Source: Aquabacterium sp. A7-Y
GTDB taxonomy: Bacteria; Pseudomonadota; Gammaproteobacteria; Burkholderiales; Burkholderiaceae_C
NCBI RefSeq assembly: GCF_026153205.1
Contig: NZ_JAPFBW010000005.1
Location: forward strand, 124,001 to 188,000
Direction: 5' to 3'
Length of the DNA: 64,000 nucleotides
Positions 29,880-37,885 of this stretch are shown here, one piece after another. The notes beneath the pieces were generated by a model that had not been told where the DNA came from, ran no database searches, and saw nothing but the letters and a program-made list of their open reading frames with translations. The stretch's first letter is position 1, and each line of letters opens with the position of its first letter. Position numbers and translations under genes: made by a program.

Positions 29880-30657
29880 ACATGGCAATTATCCGGCCTG
29901 CGGAGGAAAGCTGCTCGCGCGCCGGCCGAAAGACCTGGGTGTCGTCGTAGAAGCCGGGCTGCTGGTTGCCGGGCCACCAGCCCGGCACGCCGAGCACAGG
30001 CAAGGGCAGGAAGGGTTTGAGCGCCAAGGCCGGGGCGCTCAGGCCGGCGGCCAGGTCGCCGTCTTGCGGCACGACATACACATGGGCCGTGATGGCCTTG
30101 CGCGGCGCCACCAGCTTTTCCATCAGCGCGTGGCCGAACAGCTGCAGCCGTGTTTCGCGCCAGAGCGGCCGCAGCTCGACCCCGAGGCGCCGCCACTCGC
30201 GCCGGCGCAAGGCGTCGAGCAATGGGGCAGGCGCGTTGAGCAAGGCACCGTTTTCGTCGAAAACGGTCAGGGCATCGCGGACCGGCCCGCGCGTCGCGGC
30301 CACGCCCCCGGCCTGCGCGATCTGCCCGGCCTGCAGCTCGTGAAGGCGGCGCTTGAGCGCCGGCTCGGCCCACCAGACCAGGCCGTTGAAGAAGTCGTGC
30401 AGGTTGTCACGCGTCGGGACGCCGGCGGTGCGGCCGATGTAGGCCTCGTAGGCCTCGCCCTCCGGCAACTCGTCCTGCGCCACGAACACCAGCTTGCCGG
30501 CCGGCAAGCTCGGCGGCTCGCCGAAGGCCGCCTCCGCGTTCAGGGACTGTGCGACGCTCGCACCGTTCGCGATGCGGGCCGCCACGCGCTGCCCGCGTTC
30601 GGCGTACGGCGCGAGCCAGGGACGCGACCAGTCGACCGCGTCCAGCCAGGCCGCCAT
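29878..30657 (-). CDS. DUF3025 domain-containing protein
   Basis: 259-aa cytoplasmic protein of the DUF3025 family, common in Betaproteobacteria next to pyrC. Visible conserved segments are DNLHDFFNGLVWW (family hallmark) and HVYVVPQDG. No signal peptide, TM helix or known catalytic motif. It starts 13 bp after the pyrC stop and ends at the first base of the RNase P RNA. The long GVPGWWPGNQQPGFYDDTQVF tail region is typical of the family (GVPGWWP...YDD..VFR). Function unknown; a two-gene operon with pyrC is likely. Confidence 0.9.
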   Translation of the reverse strand: MAAWLDAVDWSRPWLAPYAERGQRVAARIANGASVAQSLNAEAAFGEPPSLPAGKLVFVAQDELPEGEAYEAYIGRTAGVPTRDNLHDFFNGLVWWAEPALKRRLHELQAGQIAQAGGVAATRGPVRDALTVFDENGALLNAPAPLLDALRRREWRRLGVELRPLWRETRLQLFGHALMEKLVAPRKAITAHVYVVPQDGDLAAGLSAPALALKPFLPLPVLGVPGWWPGNQQPGFYDDTQVFRPAREQLSSAGRIIAM

Positions 30658-30670
30658 CAGACTCGCCGCG

Positions 30671-31702
30671 TCAATCCAGGCGCCAGGCCAGCGTCTCGCC
30701 GCCGCGCAGCGGCTTGAGCTCGGCCTCGCCGAAAGGCAGGGTCTCGGGCGGCGTCCAGCTTTCCTTGCGCAGGGTCACGGTGCCGGTGTTGCGCGGCAGG
30801 CCGTAGAAGTCCGCGCCGTGGAAGCTCGCGAAGCCTTCCAGCCGGTCCAGCGCGCCAGCCGCCTCGAAGGCCTCGGCATACAGCTCCAGCGCGGCATGCG
30901 CGGTATAGCAGCCGGCGCAGCCGCTGGCGTGCTCCTTCAGGTGCGCCGGGTGCGGGGCGCTGTCGGTGCCGAGGAAAAACTTCGGCGAGCCCGAGGTCGC
31001 GGCCGCCACCAGCGCGCGGCGGTGCTCCTCGCGCTTGAGCACCGGCAGGCAGTAGTAGTGCGGGCGGATGCCGCCGGTGAAGATGGCGTTGCGGTTGTAG
31101 AGCAGGTGGTGGGCCGTGACGGTGGCGCCCAGCCTCGCATCGGCCTCGCTGACGTAGTCGGCCGCTTCCCTGGTGGTGATGTGCTCGAACACGATTTTCA
31201 GCTCGGGAAAGTCGCGCCGCAGCGGAATCAGCTTCGTGTCGATGAACACCTTCTCGCGATCGAAGACGTCGATCTCGGCGTCGGTGACCTCGCCGTGCAC
31301 CAGCAGCGGCATTCCCAGCTGCTGCATCACCTCCAGCGTCTTGTAGGTCTTGCGCAGGTCGGTCACGCCGGCATCGCTGTTCGTCGTAGCGCCGGCCGGG
31401 TAGAGCTTGACCGCCACCACGCCGGCGTCGCGCGCGCGGCGGATCTCGTCGGCCGGCAGCTTGTCGGTCAGGTAGAGCGTCATCAGCGGCTCGAAGTCGC
31501 CGCCCTCGGGCACCGCCGCGAGGATGCGGTCGCGGTAGGCCAGCGCCTGCGCGGCCGTGGTGACAGGCGGCCGCAGGTTGGGCATGATGATTGCGCGAGC
31601 GAACTGGCGTGCGGTATCCGGCACGACGGCCAGCATGGCGGCACCGTCGCGCACGTGCAGGTGCCAGTCGTCGGGGCGGGTGAGGGTCAGCGTAGCGGTC
31701 AT
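30671..31702 (-). CDS. pyrC: Dihydroorotase (class II, catalytically intact)
   Basis: 343-aa cytoplasmic zinc amidohydrolase that cyclises carbamoyl-aspartate to dihydroorotate in pyrimidine synthesis. Metal ligands H14-x-H16 (DWHLHVRDG), the carboxylated-lysine segment AVKLYPAG, the HGE and HITT histidines, and GTDSAPH with the catalytic Asp are all present. Length fits the E. coli-type enzyme. The start is the ATG at 31702; the ORF's longer N-terminus is unlike the family. It is the only intact dihydroorotase here: the copy at 58527-59834 lacks its metal ligands. Followed at 13 bp by the DUF3025 gene. Confidence 0.97.
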   Translation of the reverse strand: MTATLTLTRPDDWHLHVRDGAAMLAVVPDTARQFARAIIMPNLRPPVTTAAQALAYRDRILAAVPEGGDFEPLMTLYLTDKLPADEIRRARDAGVVAVKLYPAGATTNSDAGVTDLRKTYKTLEVMQQLGMPLLVHGEVTDAEIDVFDREKVFIDTKLIPLRRDFPELKIVFEHITTREAADYVSEADARLGATVTAHHLLYNRNAIFTGGIRPHYYCLPVLKREEHRRALVAAATSGSPKFFLGTDSAPHPAHLKEHASGCAGCYTAHAALELYAEAFEAAGALDRLEGFASFHGADFYGLPRNTGTVTLRKESWTPPETLPFGEAELKPLRGGETLAWRLD

Positions 31703-31860
31703 GGGAAGCGATTGTCCCACTGGCGGGGCCGTTCGGCAGCCATCACTCTGCAACACATCGGGCACCGCGCCGACCGCCGAACTCCTATGCTGTGCCTTCG
31801 CTTTGGGCGCCGGGCCGCGGCCGCGCCCGGGTCGCACGCCTCAACCTTGGGAAACTGCAT

Positions 31861-32298
31861 ATGAACGAGATTGCGAAGAACACCCGTGCCACCATCATTC
31901 CCTGCCTGCGTTACCGCAATGCGCCGGCGGCGATCGACTGGCTGTGCGAGGCCTTCGGCTTCGAGCAGCAGAAGGTGGTGCCCAACGACAGCGGCGGCGT
32001 CCTGCATGCCCAGCTGGTCTTCGGCAACGGCATGATCATGCTCGGCTCGGCCGACAACGAGTCCGAATACGGCGACCTGGTCAACCTGCCGGACCAGGTG
32101 GGCGGTGTCGAGACCCAGAGCCCCTACCTCGTGGTGGCCGACCCCGACGCGGTCTATGCCCGCGCCAAGGCCGCCGGCGCGCAAATCGTCGTCGAGATCA
32201 AGAACGAGGAGTACGGCGGGCGCGGCTTCACCTGCCGCGACATCGAGGGGCGGCTCTGGAGCGTCGGCAGCTACGACCCCTGGGCCGCCGCGGCTTGA
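31861..32298 (+). CDS. VOC (glyoxalase/bleomycin-resistance) family protein
   Basis: 145-aa single-chain VOC fold with two beta-alpha-beta-beta-beta modules. It starts MNEIAKNTRATIIPCLRYRNAP-like, with the segment IPCLRYRNAPAAIDWL typical of PhnB/YdfR-like members, and ends RGFTCRDIEGRLWSVG. These proteins dimerise to bind a metal and small molecules; the substrate cannot be deduced. The start is the ATG at 31861. It is divergent from pyrC (158-bp spacer) and converges on dnaE2 with a 4-bp gap. Confidence 0.87.
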   Translation: MNEIAKNTRATIIPCLRYRNAPAAIDWLCEAFGFEQQKVVPNDSGGVLHAQLVFGNGMIMLGSADNESEYGDLVNLPDQVGGVETQSPYLVVADPDAVYARAKAAGAQIVVEIKNEEYGGRGFTCRDIEGRLWSVGSYDPWAAAA

Positions 32299-32302
32299 GA
32301 CC

Positions 32303-35300
32303 CTAATGAAAATCCCGGCTTCCGGTGGCGAGTCGGCCCAGCAGCGGTGTCAGGTCCTCGAGCCGGCGCGCCAGCAGATGGGCCACGCCCTCGCGCTGCT
32401 GCCACACGCCGTGCACCGCCAGCAGCCGGGCATGCAGCAGCGCCTCGCGGAAGGCCTCGCGCACGCGGGGCCAGACGATCACGTTGACCGAGCCGGTCTC
32501 GTCCTCCAGCGACACGAAGACGGTTCCGCCCGCGGTGCCCGGCTGCTGGCGCATCGTCACGATGCCGCAGGCGCGCGCCGCGCGTCCGTCGTCCAGGGCG
32601 CTCAAGGCCTGGGCTGACTGCAGGCCGCGCGCGCCCAGCAGCGGCCGCAGCAGCGCCAGCGGGTGGCGACGCAGACTCAGCTTCAGCGCCGCATAGTCGA
32701 ACACGATCTCCTCGCCTTCGGGCGCCTCGAACAGCTCCAGCGCCTCCTCGCGGATGGTTGCGTCCTGCAGCAGCGCACCCGGCGCCTGCCAGGCCGCCGC
32801 CTGCCAGACCTGCTGGCGGCGGTGGCCGGCCAGGCTCCTGAGCGCGTCGCCCGCGGCCAGGCGCCTCAGGTCGGCGGGCTGCAGGCGGGCCCGCCGCGCC
32901 AAATCCTGCACATCCTCGAAGGCCCGTTCGCGACGGGCCTCGGCGATGCGCAGCGCCGCCGCCTCGGGCAGGCCGGCCACCAGGGCCAGCCCCAGACGCA
33001 CCGGCGGCTGCGTGGTCGGCCCGGTGAGGGCCAGGTCCTCCAGCGTGCAGTGGTAGTCGCTCGCCTGCACATCGGGCGGGCGCACTTCGACGCCGTGGCG
33101 CCGCGCGTCCTGCACCAGTTGGCCGGGCGAATAAAAGCCCATCGGCTGGGAGTTGAGCAGCGCGGCCAGAAAGGCGGCCGGCTCGTGGCACTTGATCCAG
33201 CTGCTGTCATAGGCCAGCAAGGCGAAGGACGCGGCATGGCTCTCGGGGAAGCCGTAGTCGCCGAAACCCTTGATCTGCTCGAACAGCTGCTCGGCGAACT
33301 CGGCCTTGTAGCCGCGCTCGGTCATGCCGCGCAGGATCTTGTCGCGGAAGGGCAGCACGTCGCCATGGCGCTTCCAGGCCGCCATCGCGCGGCGCAGCCG
33401 GTCGGCCTCGCCCGGCGTGAAGCCGGCGCAGAGGATGCAGAGCTGCATCACCTGCTCCTGGAAGATGGGCACGCCCAGCGTGCGGCCGAGCGCCTCCTCG
33501 AGCCCGGGCGAGTCCAGCCGAGGGCGCGGCAGCCCGGCACGGCGGCGCGCCTCGTCCTTCTCGCGGCGCTTGAGGTAGGGGTGCACCATGCCGCCCTGGA
33601 TGGGGCCGGGCCGCACGATCGCGACCTCCACCACCAGGTCGTAGAACTGGCGCGGTTTCAGGCGCGGCAGCATGCTCTGCTGGGCGCGGCTTTCGATCTG
33701 GAACACGCCGATGGTGTCGGCGCGGCAGATCATCTCGTAGGTGGCCGGGTCCTTGTCGGGAATGTCCTGGAGCCGGAACGGCCGGCCGCGCCGCTGGCCG
33801 ATGAAGTCGAGCGCGCGCCGCAGCACGCTGAGCATGCCCAGCGCCAGCACGTCGACCTTCATCAGGCCCAGGGCATCCAGGTCGTCCTTGTCCCACTCGA
33901 TCACCGAGCGGTCCTTCATCGCGGCGTTCTCGATCGGCACGATGCGGCTGAGCTTGCCGCGCGCGATGACAAAACCGCCGGTGTGCTGGCTCAGGTGACG
34001 CGGAAAACCTCGCAGCTGCTGCGTCAGCTCGATCCACTGCAGCACGCGGCGGTCGCGCACGTCCAGGCCGTGGGCGGCCAGGCGCTCGGCCATCACGTCC
34101 AGGCTGTCCCACCAGTGGTGGTCCTTGGCCAGCAGGTCGATGGCGGCGGCCTCGAAACCCAGCGCCTTGCCGACGTCGCGGATCGCGCTGCGCGAGCGGT
34201 AGCTGATCACCGTGGCGGTCAGCGCGGTGCGCTCGCGGCCGTATTTCGCGTAGAGGTACTGGATCACCTCCTCGCGCCGCTGGTGCTCGAAGTCGACATC
34301 GATGTCGGGCGGCTCGTCGCGCTCCTTGCTGATGAAACGCTCGAACAGCAGGTCGGCACGCGCCGGGTCGATCTCGGTGATGCCGAGGCAGTAGCAGACC
34401 GCCGAGTTGGCCGCCGAGCCGCGGCCCTGGCAGAGGATGCCCAGCGAGCGGGCCTGGCTGACGATGTCGTAGACGGTCAGGAAGTACTTCTCGTAGCCCT
34501 TGTGGGCGATGATCTCCAGCTCCTTCTCGATCTGGGCCTCGACCTTGCCGGGCAGGCCGGCGGGGAAACGCAGGCGCGCGCCCTCGAAGGTTTTCCGGCG
34601 CAGGAAGGACGCCGGCGTCTCGCCGGGCGGCACCACTTCCTCCGGGTACTCGTAGCGCAATTCATCCAGCCGGAAGCGGCAGCGCGCCGCCACCTCCTCG
34701 GTGGCCTGCAGCAGGTCGTCCGGGTAGAGCTGCGCCAGCCGCAGCCGCGAGCGCAGGTGGCGCTCGGCATTGGGCTGCAGCGCGGTGCCGCACTCGGCCA
34801 CCGGCCGGCCCAGGCGGATCGCGGTCAGCACGTCCTGCAGCGGCTTGCGCGAGCGCAGGTGCATGTGCACGTCGCCCGCCGCCACCAGCGGCACGCCACC
34901 GAGCCGGCTCACCTCGCGCAGCTTGTGCAGCCAGCCGGCATCGTCGGCCTGCTGCAGCAGCTCCACCGCGAGCCAGCCGCGCCCCTCGAAGTGCTGCCTG
35001 AGCCAGCAGGCCTGGGCGAAGACGTTCTCGAAGCTGGCCTCGCGTCCGGGGGCGAGCAGCACCACGCAGTCGCCCAGCGCTGCGCCCGAGACCTCGCTCC
35101 AGTCCAGCCGGTAGCTGCCCTTGGGGCTGGCGCGGCGCAGCCGCGTGATGAACTCGCTCAGGTTGCCGTAGCCCTCGCGGGTGCATGCCAGCACCACCAG
35201 CCGGAAAGGCGACGCGGCCTGCACGGCGAACTCGCTGCCGGTCAGCAGGCGCAACGACGGCTCGGGCAGCCCCTGCTCGCGGGCCTGCTGCTGCAGGTCC

Positions 35301-35509
35301 TGCAGCGCCTGCCAGGCGCGCACCACGCCGGCCAGCGAGCATTCGTCGGTCAGCGCCAGCGCGCTATAGCCGAGTGCCTCAGCGCGCTCGACCAGCTCGC
35401 CGGGGTGCGAGGCGCCGCGCTGGAAGCTGAAGTTGCTGAGGCAGTGCAGCTCGGCATAGGCCGGCAGCCGACCGGACGGCGCCCCGCCATCCTCCACCCG
35501 GACGTTCAT
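32303..35509 (-). CDS. dnaE2: Error-prone DNA polymerase (DnaE2/ImuC)
   Basis: 1068-aa C-family polymerase of the ImuC type for SOS translesion synthesis. An N-terminal PHP domain (YAELHCLSNFSFQRGAS) leads into the polymerase core, where PDIDVDFEH carries the catalytic aspartates and QGRGSAANSAVCYCLG is the DnaE signature; helix-hairpin-helix and OB domains follow (INVIVWPRV-like GSVNVIVWP). The start at 35509 overlaps the imuB stop (ATGA). It acts with ImuB, which ties it to the beta clamp, and ImuA. The whole cassette is downstream of a LexA box at 37762-37781. Confidence 0.96.
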   Translation of the reverse strand: MNVRVEDGGAPSGRLPAYAELHCLSNFSFQRGASHPGELVERAEALGYSALALTDECSLAGVVRAWQALQDLQQQAREQGLPEPSLRLLTGSEFAVQAASPFRLVVLACTREGYGNLSEFITRLRRASPKGSYRLDWSEVSGAALGDCVVLLAPGREASFENVFAQACWLRQHFEGRGWLAVELLQQADDAGWLHKLREVSRLGGVPLVAAGDVHMHLRSRKPLQDVLTAIRLGRPVAECGTALQPNAERHLRSRLRLAQLYPDDLLQATEEVAARCRFRLDELRYEYPEEVVPPGETPASFLRRKTFEGARLRFPAGLPGKVEAQIEKELEIIAHKGYEKYFLTVYDIVSQARSLGILCQGRGSAANSAVCYCLGITEIDPARADLLFERFISKERDEPPDIDVDFEHQRREEVIQYLYAKYGRERTALTATVISYRSRSAIRDVGKALGFEAAAIDLLAKDHHWWDSLDVMAERLAAHGLDVRDRRVLQWIELTQQLRGFPRHLSQHTGGFVIARGKLSRIVPIENAAMKDRSVIEWDKDDLDALGLMKVDVLALGMLSVLRRALDFIGQRRGRPFRLQDIPDKDPATYEMICRADTIGVFQIESRAQQSMLPRLKPRQFYDLVVEVAIVRPGPIQGGMVHPYLKRREKDEARRRAGLPRPRLDSPGLEEALGRTLGVPIFQEQVMQLCILCAGFTPGEADRLRRAMAAWKRHGDVLPFRDKILRGMTERGYKAEFAEQLFEQIKGFGDYGFPESHAASFALLAYDSSWIKCHEPAAFLAALLNSQPMGFYSPGQLVQDARRHGVEVRPPDVQASDYHCTLEDLALTGPTTQPPVRLGLALVAGLPEAAALRIAEARRERAFEDVQDLARRARLQPADLRRLAAGDALRSLAGHRRQQVWQAAAWQAPGALLQDATIREEALELFEAPEGEEIVFDYAALKLSLRRHPLALLRPLLGARGLQSAQALSALDDGRAARACGIVTMRQQPGTAGGTVFVSLEDETGSVNVIVWPRVREAFREALLHARLLAVHGVWQQREGVAHLLARRLEDLTPLLGRLATGSRDFH

Positions 35510-36912
35510 CCGAACACCCCATGCAGGAACCAGCCGCTGTGCCCCGGACCGGGGGTCGCCGCGCCGACTCCCTCGCGGTAGACCCAGAGCAGCCCGGCCC
35601 GCTCGCTCCAGGCGATGAAGTAGTCGCGCGCCACCGCCCCCGGCCCGCCCTGAACTTCCCACCAGCCGGCCTCGACGCGATGCGGCCCGCTGAGCAGTTG
35701 CAGGGGCGCGCCGGCATGCTGGGGCCGCTCCCGCTTGAGCGGCAGCGGCAGGGGCTCACGCACCAGCCAGCCGGGCTGCGGCGCACGCGAGGGCGCCGCC
35801 TCCGTCGGCAGCGCAGCGGGAGGCTGCCAGGCGTCGGCCGGCAGCCAGCGCTGCATCGCCTCCGGCCGGTGGTCGGACTGCGGCACCGGCCGCAGCACCC
35901 GCTCGGCGCCGAAGCGGGCCGTCAGGCGCTCGACCAGCTGGGCCAGCGACTCGCCCTGTTCGCGGGGGGTGAGGCGGCCGGCCTCCAGGGGCAGCGTGCG
36001 GGTGCCGGACGCCAGCGGCTCGGTCGCGTCGGCCCGCAAGCCCAGCTCGCCCACCGGCCCGGCCAGCGCGACGCGGGCCAGCAGCTCGCCGAGCAGGCGG
36101 CAGAGGTGCTCGGGATCGCGGGTGGTCTCGGCGGTGCGCAGCTCCAGCTCGCCGGCGTCGTCCACGCCGGGGCGATGGAAATCGTGTCGCCAGCGCAGCA
36201 CGCAGCGCCGCACGCCCGCCTGGCGTGCCGCCAACCAACCGCACAGCTGCAGGAGCAGGCGGCGCGCAGCGAACATCAGCGCGCCGGCCTCCTCGATCCG
36301 GCCGGGCAGTTCCAGCCGGGCGTCGAAGACCTCGGGCAAGGCCAGCCAGTCGCAGCGCTCGGGCCGCTCGCCATAGGCCTGGTCGAGCGCCTCGAGCAGC
36401 TCGGCGCCGCAGCGTCGGGCCAGGCCGGCCCGCGGCAGCGCGCGCAAGTCGCCGAGACGGCGGCAGCCCAGGCGTTCGAGCAGGCCCTCGTGCCACCCGG
36501 TCGCGCTGAGGGCGCTCAGCGGGGCCGCGTCGAGCCGGGCGACCCAGCCGCGCGGGGCGGCCCCGCCCGGCTCCGCGCGTTGCGCACCGACCGGAACACG
36601 CCGGCCGGCCCGGGCAAGGGCCAGCGCTGCCAGCGCGGTCGGCGCCCGCGCCACCGCGACGCAGCCCAGCTCGCGCGCCTCGGGGCCGACACGCTTGAGC
36701 AGCGCCCGCGCGCCGCCGAACAGCCGCAGGCTGGCGTGCACCTCCAGCAGCACCGCTTCGTCGAGCAGGCAGACCCGCGGTGTGAACTGCAGCGCCCACC
36801 AGCCCACCGCGAGCTGCTGCTGCGGGTCCTGGGCCGCCGGCGCGGACCCGGCCGGGCCGGGCTCACGCGGGGACGACGACGCGGGGCACAGCAGCGCGAG
36901 CCAGTAGGGCAT
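35506..36912 (-). CDS. imuB: Y-family polymerase-like protein ImuB
   Basis: 468-aa member of the Y-family DNA polymerases. It starts MPYWLALLCP; the little-finger-like and C-terminal regions of ImuB are recognisable (ERLTARFGAERVLRPVP, then HPEA-type HRPEAM). As in other ImuB proteins the catalytic acidic triad of DinB/UmuC is not evident, so it is expected to be a non-catalytic clamp-binding hub that recruits DnaE2. Its first 50 bases overlap the end of imuA in another frame, and its stop overlaps the dnaE2 start. Expression should be SOS-induced. Confidence 0.94.
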   Translation of the reverse strand: MPYWLALLCPASSSPREPGPAGSAPAAQDPQQQLAVGWWALQFTPRVCLLDEAVLLEVHASLRLFGGARALLKRVGPEARELGCVAVARAPTALAALALARAGRRVPVGAQRAEPGGAAPRGWVARLDAAPLSALSATGWHEGLLERLGCRRLGDLRALPRAGLARRCGAELLEALDQAYGERPERCDWLALPEVFDARLELPGRIEEAGALMFAARRLLLQLCGWLAARQAGVRRCVLRWRHDFHRPGVDDAGELELRTAETTRDPEHLCRLLGELLARVALAGPVGELGLRADATEPLASGTRTLPLEAGRLTPREQGESLAQLVERLTARFGAERVLRPVPQSDHRPEAMQRWLPADAWQPPAALPTEAAPSRAPQPGWLVREPLPLPLKRERPQHAGAPLQLLSGPHRVEAGWWEVQGGPGAVARDYFIAWSERAGLLWVYREGVGAATPGPGHSGWFLHGVFG

Positions 36913-37747
36913 CGGCCAACTCCTCGGATGGCGAGCGCGCCATCGCGCCGGAGGCCGCCGCGACGCCGGCGCGTTCGTTCAGCAGGCTGGCGCGCAGCTT
37001 GACGGCCATCGCGGGCGCCAGGCCCGGCGGCAGGGCCGGCAGCTCCAGCGTCTCATGGCAGGGCGGGCCGCGGCGCTTGAGCAGCCGCACCCGCAGGCTC
37101 CAGGCCCGGCCCGGCGCGACGTGCAGGCGCAGCGGGGCGGCCGAGGCCTGTGGCGGCTCGGCCCCAGGTCGGAACACGAAAAGCGGTGTCCCGGCCGACT
37201 GGGCCTGGGTCTGCAGACGCCGCAGCGCCTCGGGCCGGACTTGCGGCAGCCAAGCCAGCACGGCCCCCGCGTCGCGGCAGTGCAAGGCCTGCTCGACCGC
37301 CCACAAGGCCTGCGGGCCGGAGACCCCCGAGACCCACAGCAAGCGCCCGCAGGCCAGGCCCGCCGCCTGGAGGGCGGGCAGATGGGGCTGCAGCGCCGTC
37401 TCCACGGGAGCGCTGGCGCCCACCAGCACCAGCGTTCGGCCGCCCTCGCACAGGCGCGGCAGGCCGGGGCCGAGCAGGCGCCACTCGCAGGCGGCACCGG
37501 GCGGAAGCAGCACTTCCGTCAGCGATCGGCTGGGCCAGCCGCCGCCGGGCAGTTCGGCATCGAGCATGGCATGGCCGGTCGGCAGCGCCGGCTCGCTGCC
37601 CTCGGCGAGCTGGTCGCCCCGCCACATGACCGGGCCGAGACGGCGCTGCAAGACGTCCAGCGACAGCCGCGCAGGTTCCGGCGCAGCCGCGTCCGGGACG
37701 GTCGGAGAGAGGAAGGTCGGGTCCTGCCCGGAGGTGGATGCGGACAT
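36863..37747 (-). CDS. imuA: Translesion synthesis-associated protein ImuA (RecA/SulA-like)
   Basis: 294-aa accessory protein of the ImuA-ImuB-DnaE2 mutasome. It has the RecA-fold remnants typical of ImuA: GHAMLDAELPGGGWPSRSL near residue 58, then LLPPGAACEWRLLGPG, without a true Walker A lysine. It starts at 37747, only 15 bp after a near-perfect LexA box, and overlaps imuB by 50 bp. No strong ribosome site is seen before the ATG. Confidence 0.92.
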   Translation of the reverse strand: MSASTSGQDPTFLSPTVPDAAAPEPARLSLDVLQRRLGPVMWRGDQLAEGSEPALPTGHAMLDAELPGGGWPSRSLTEVLLPPGAACEWRLLGPGLPRLCEGGRTLVLVGASAPVETALQPHLPALQAAGLACGRLLWVSGVSGPQALWAVEQALHCRDAGAVLAWLPQVRPEALRRLQTQAQSAGTPLFVFRPGAEPPQASAAPLRLHVAPGRAWSLRVRLLKRRGPPCHETLELPALPPGLAPAMAVKLRASLLNERAGVAAASGAMARSPSEELADALLARAAVPRVVVPA

Positions 37748-37761
37748 GGCGGCACAGCGGA

Positions 37762-37781
37762 TACTGTATATATAAACAGTA
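37762..37781 (-). promoter_or_regulatory. LexA (SOS) box of the imuA-imuB-dnaE2 operon
   Basis: TACTGTATATATAAACAGTA matches 19 of 20 positions of the enterobacterial SOS consensus TACTG(TA)5CAGTA and contains a perfect CTGT-N8-ACAG core. It is 14 bp upstream of the imuA start codon. LexA bound here should tightly repress the cassette until RecA is activated by DNA damage. Confidence 0.93.
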
Positions 37782-37885
37782 TACGACCGACCGCCGTGGC
37801 CGGCGAGACCCGCGGCCTCGCTCGCAGGGGCGAAAGGGGCAATGGGACCGCACGGTGGCGGTCCGTCCTGTGCCCCGGGCCGGCC

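Noticed and set aside
29498-30020. Plus-strand open frames over the RNase P RNA
   Set aside because: They lie on the reverse complement of rnpB and have no family resemblance.
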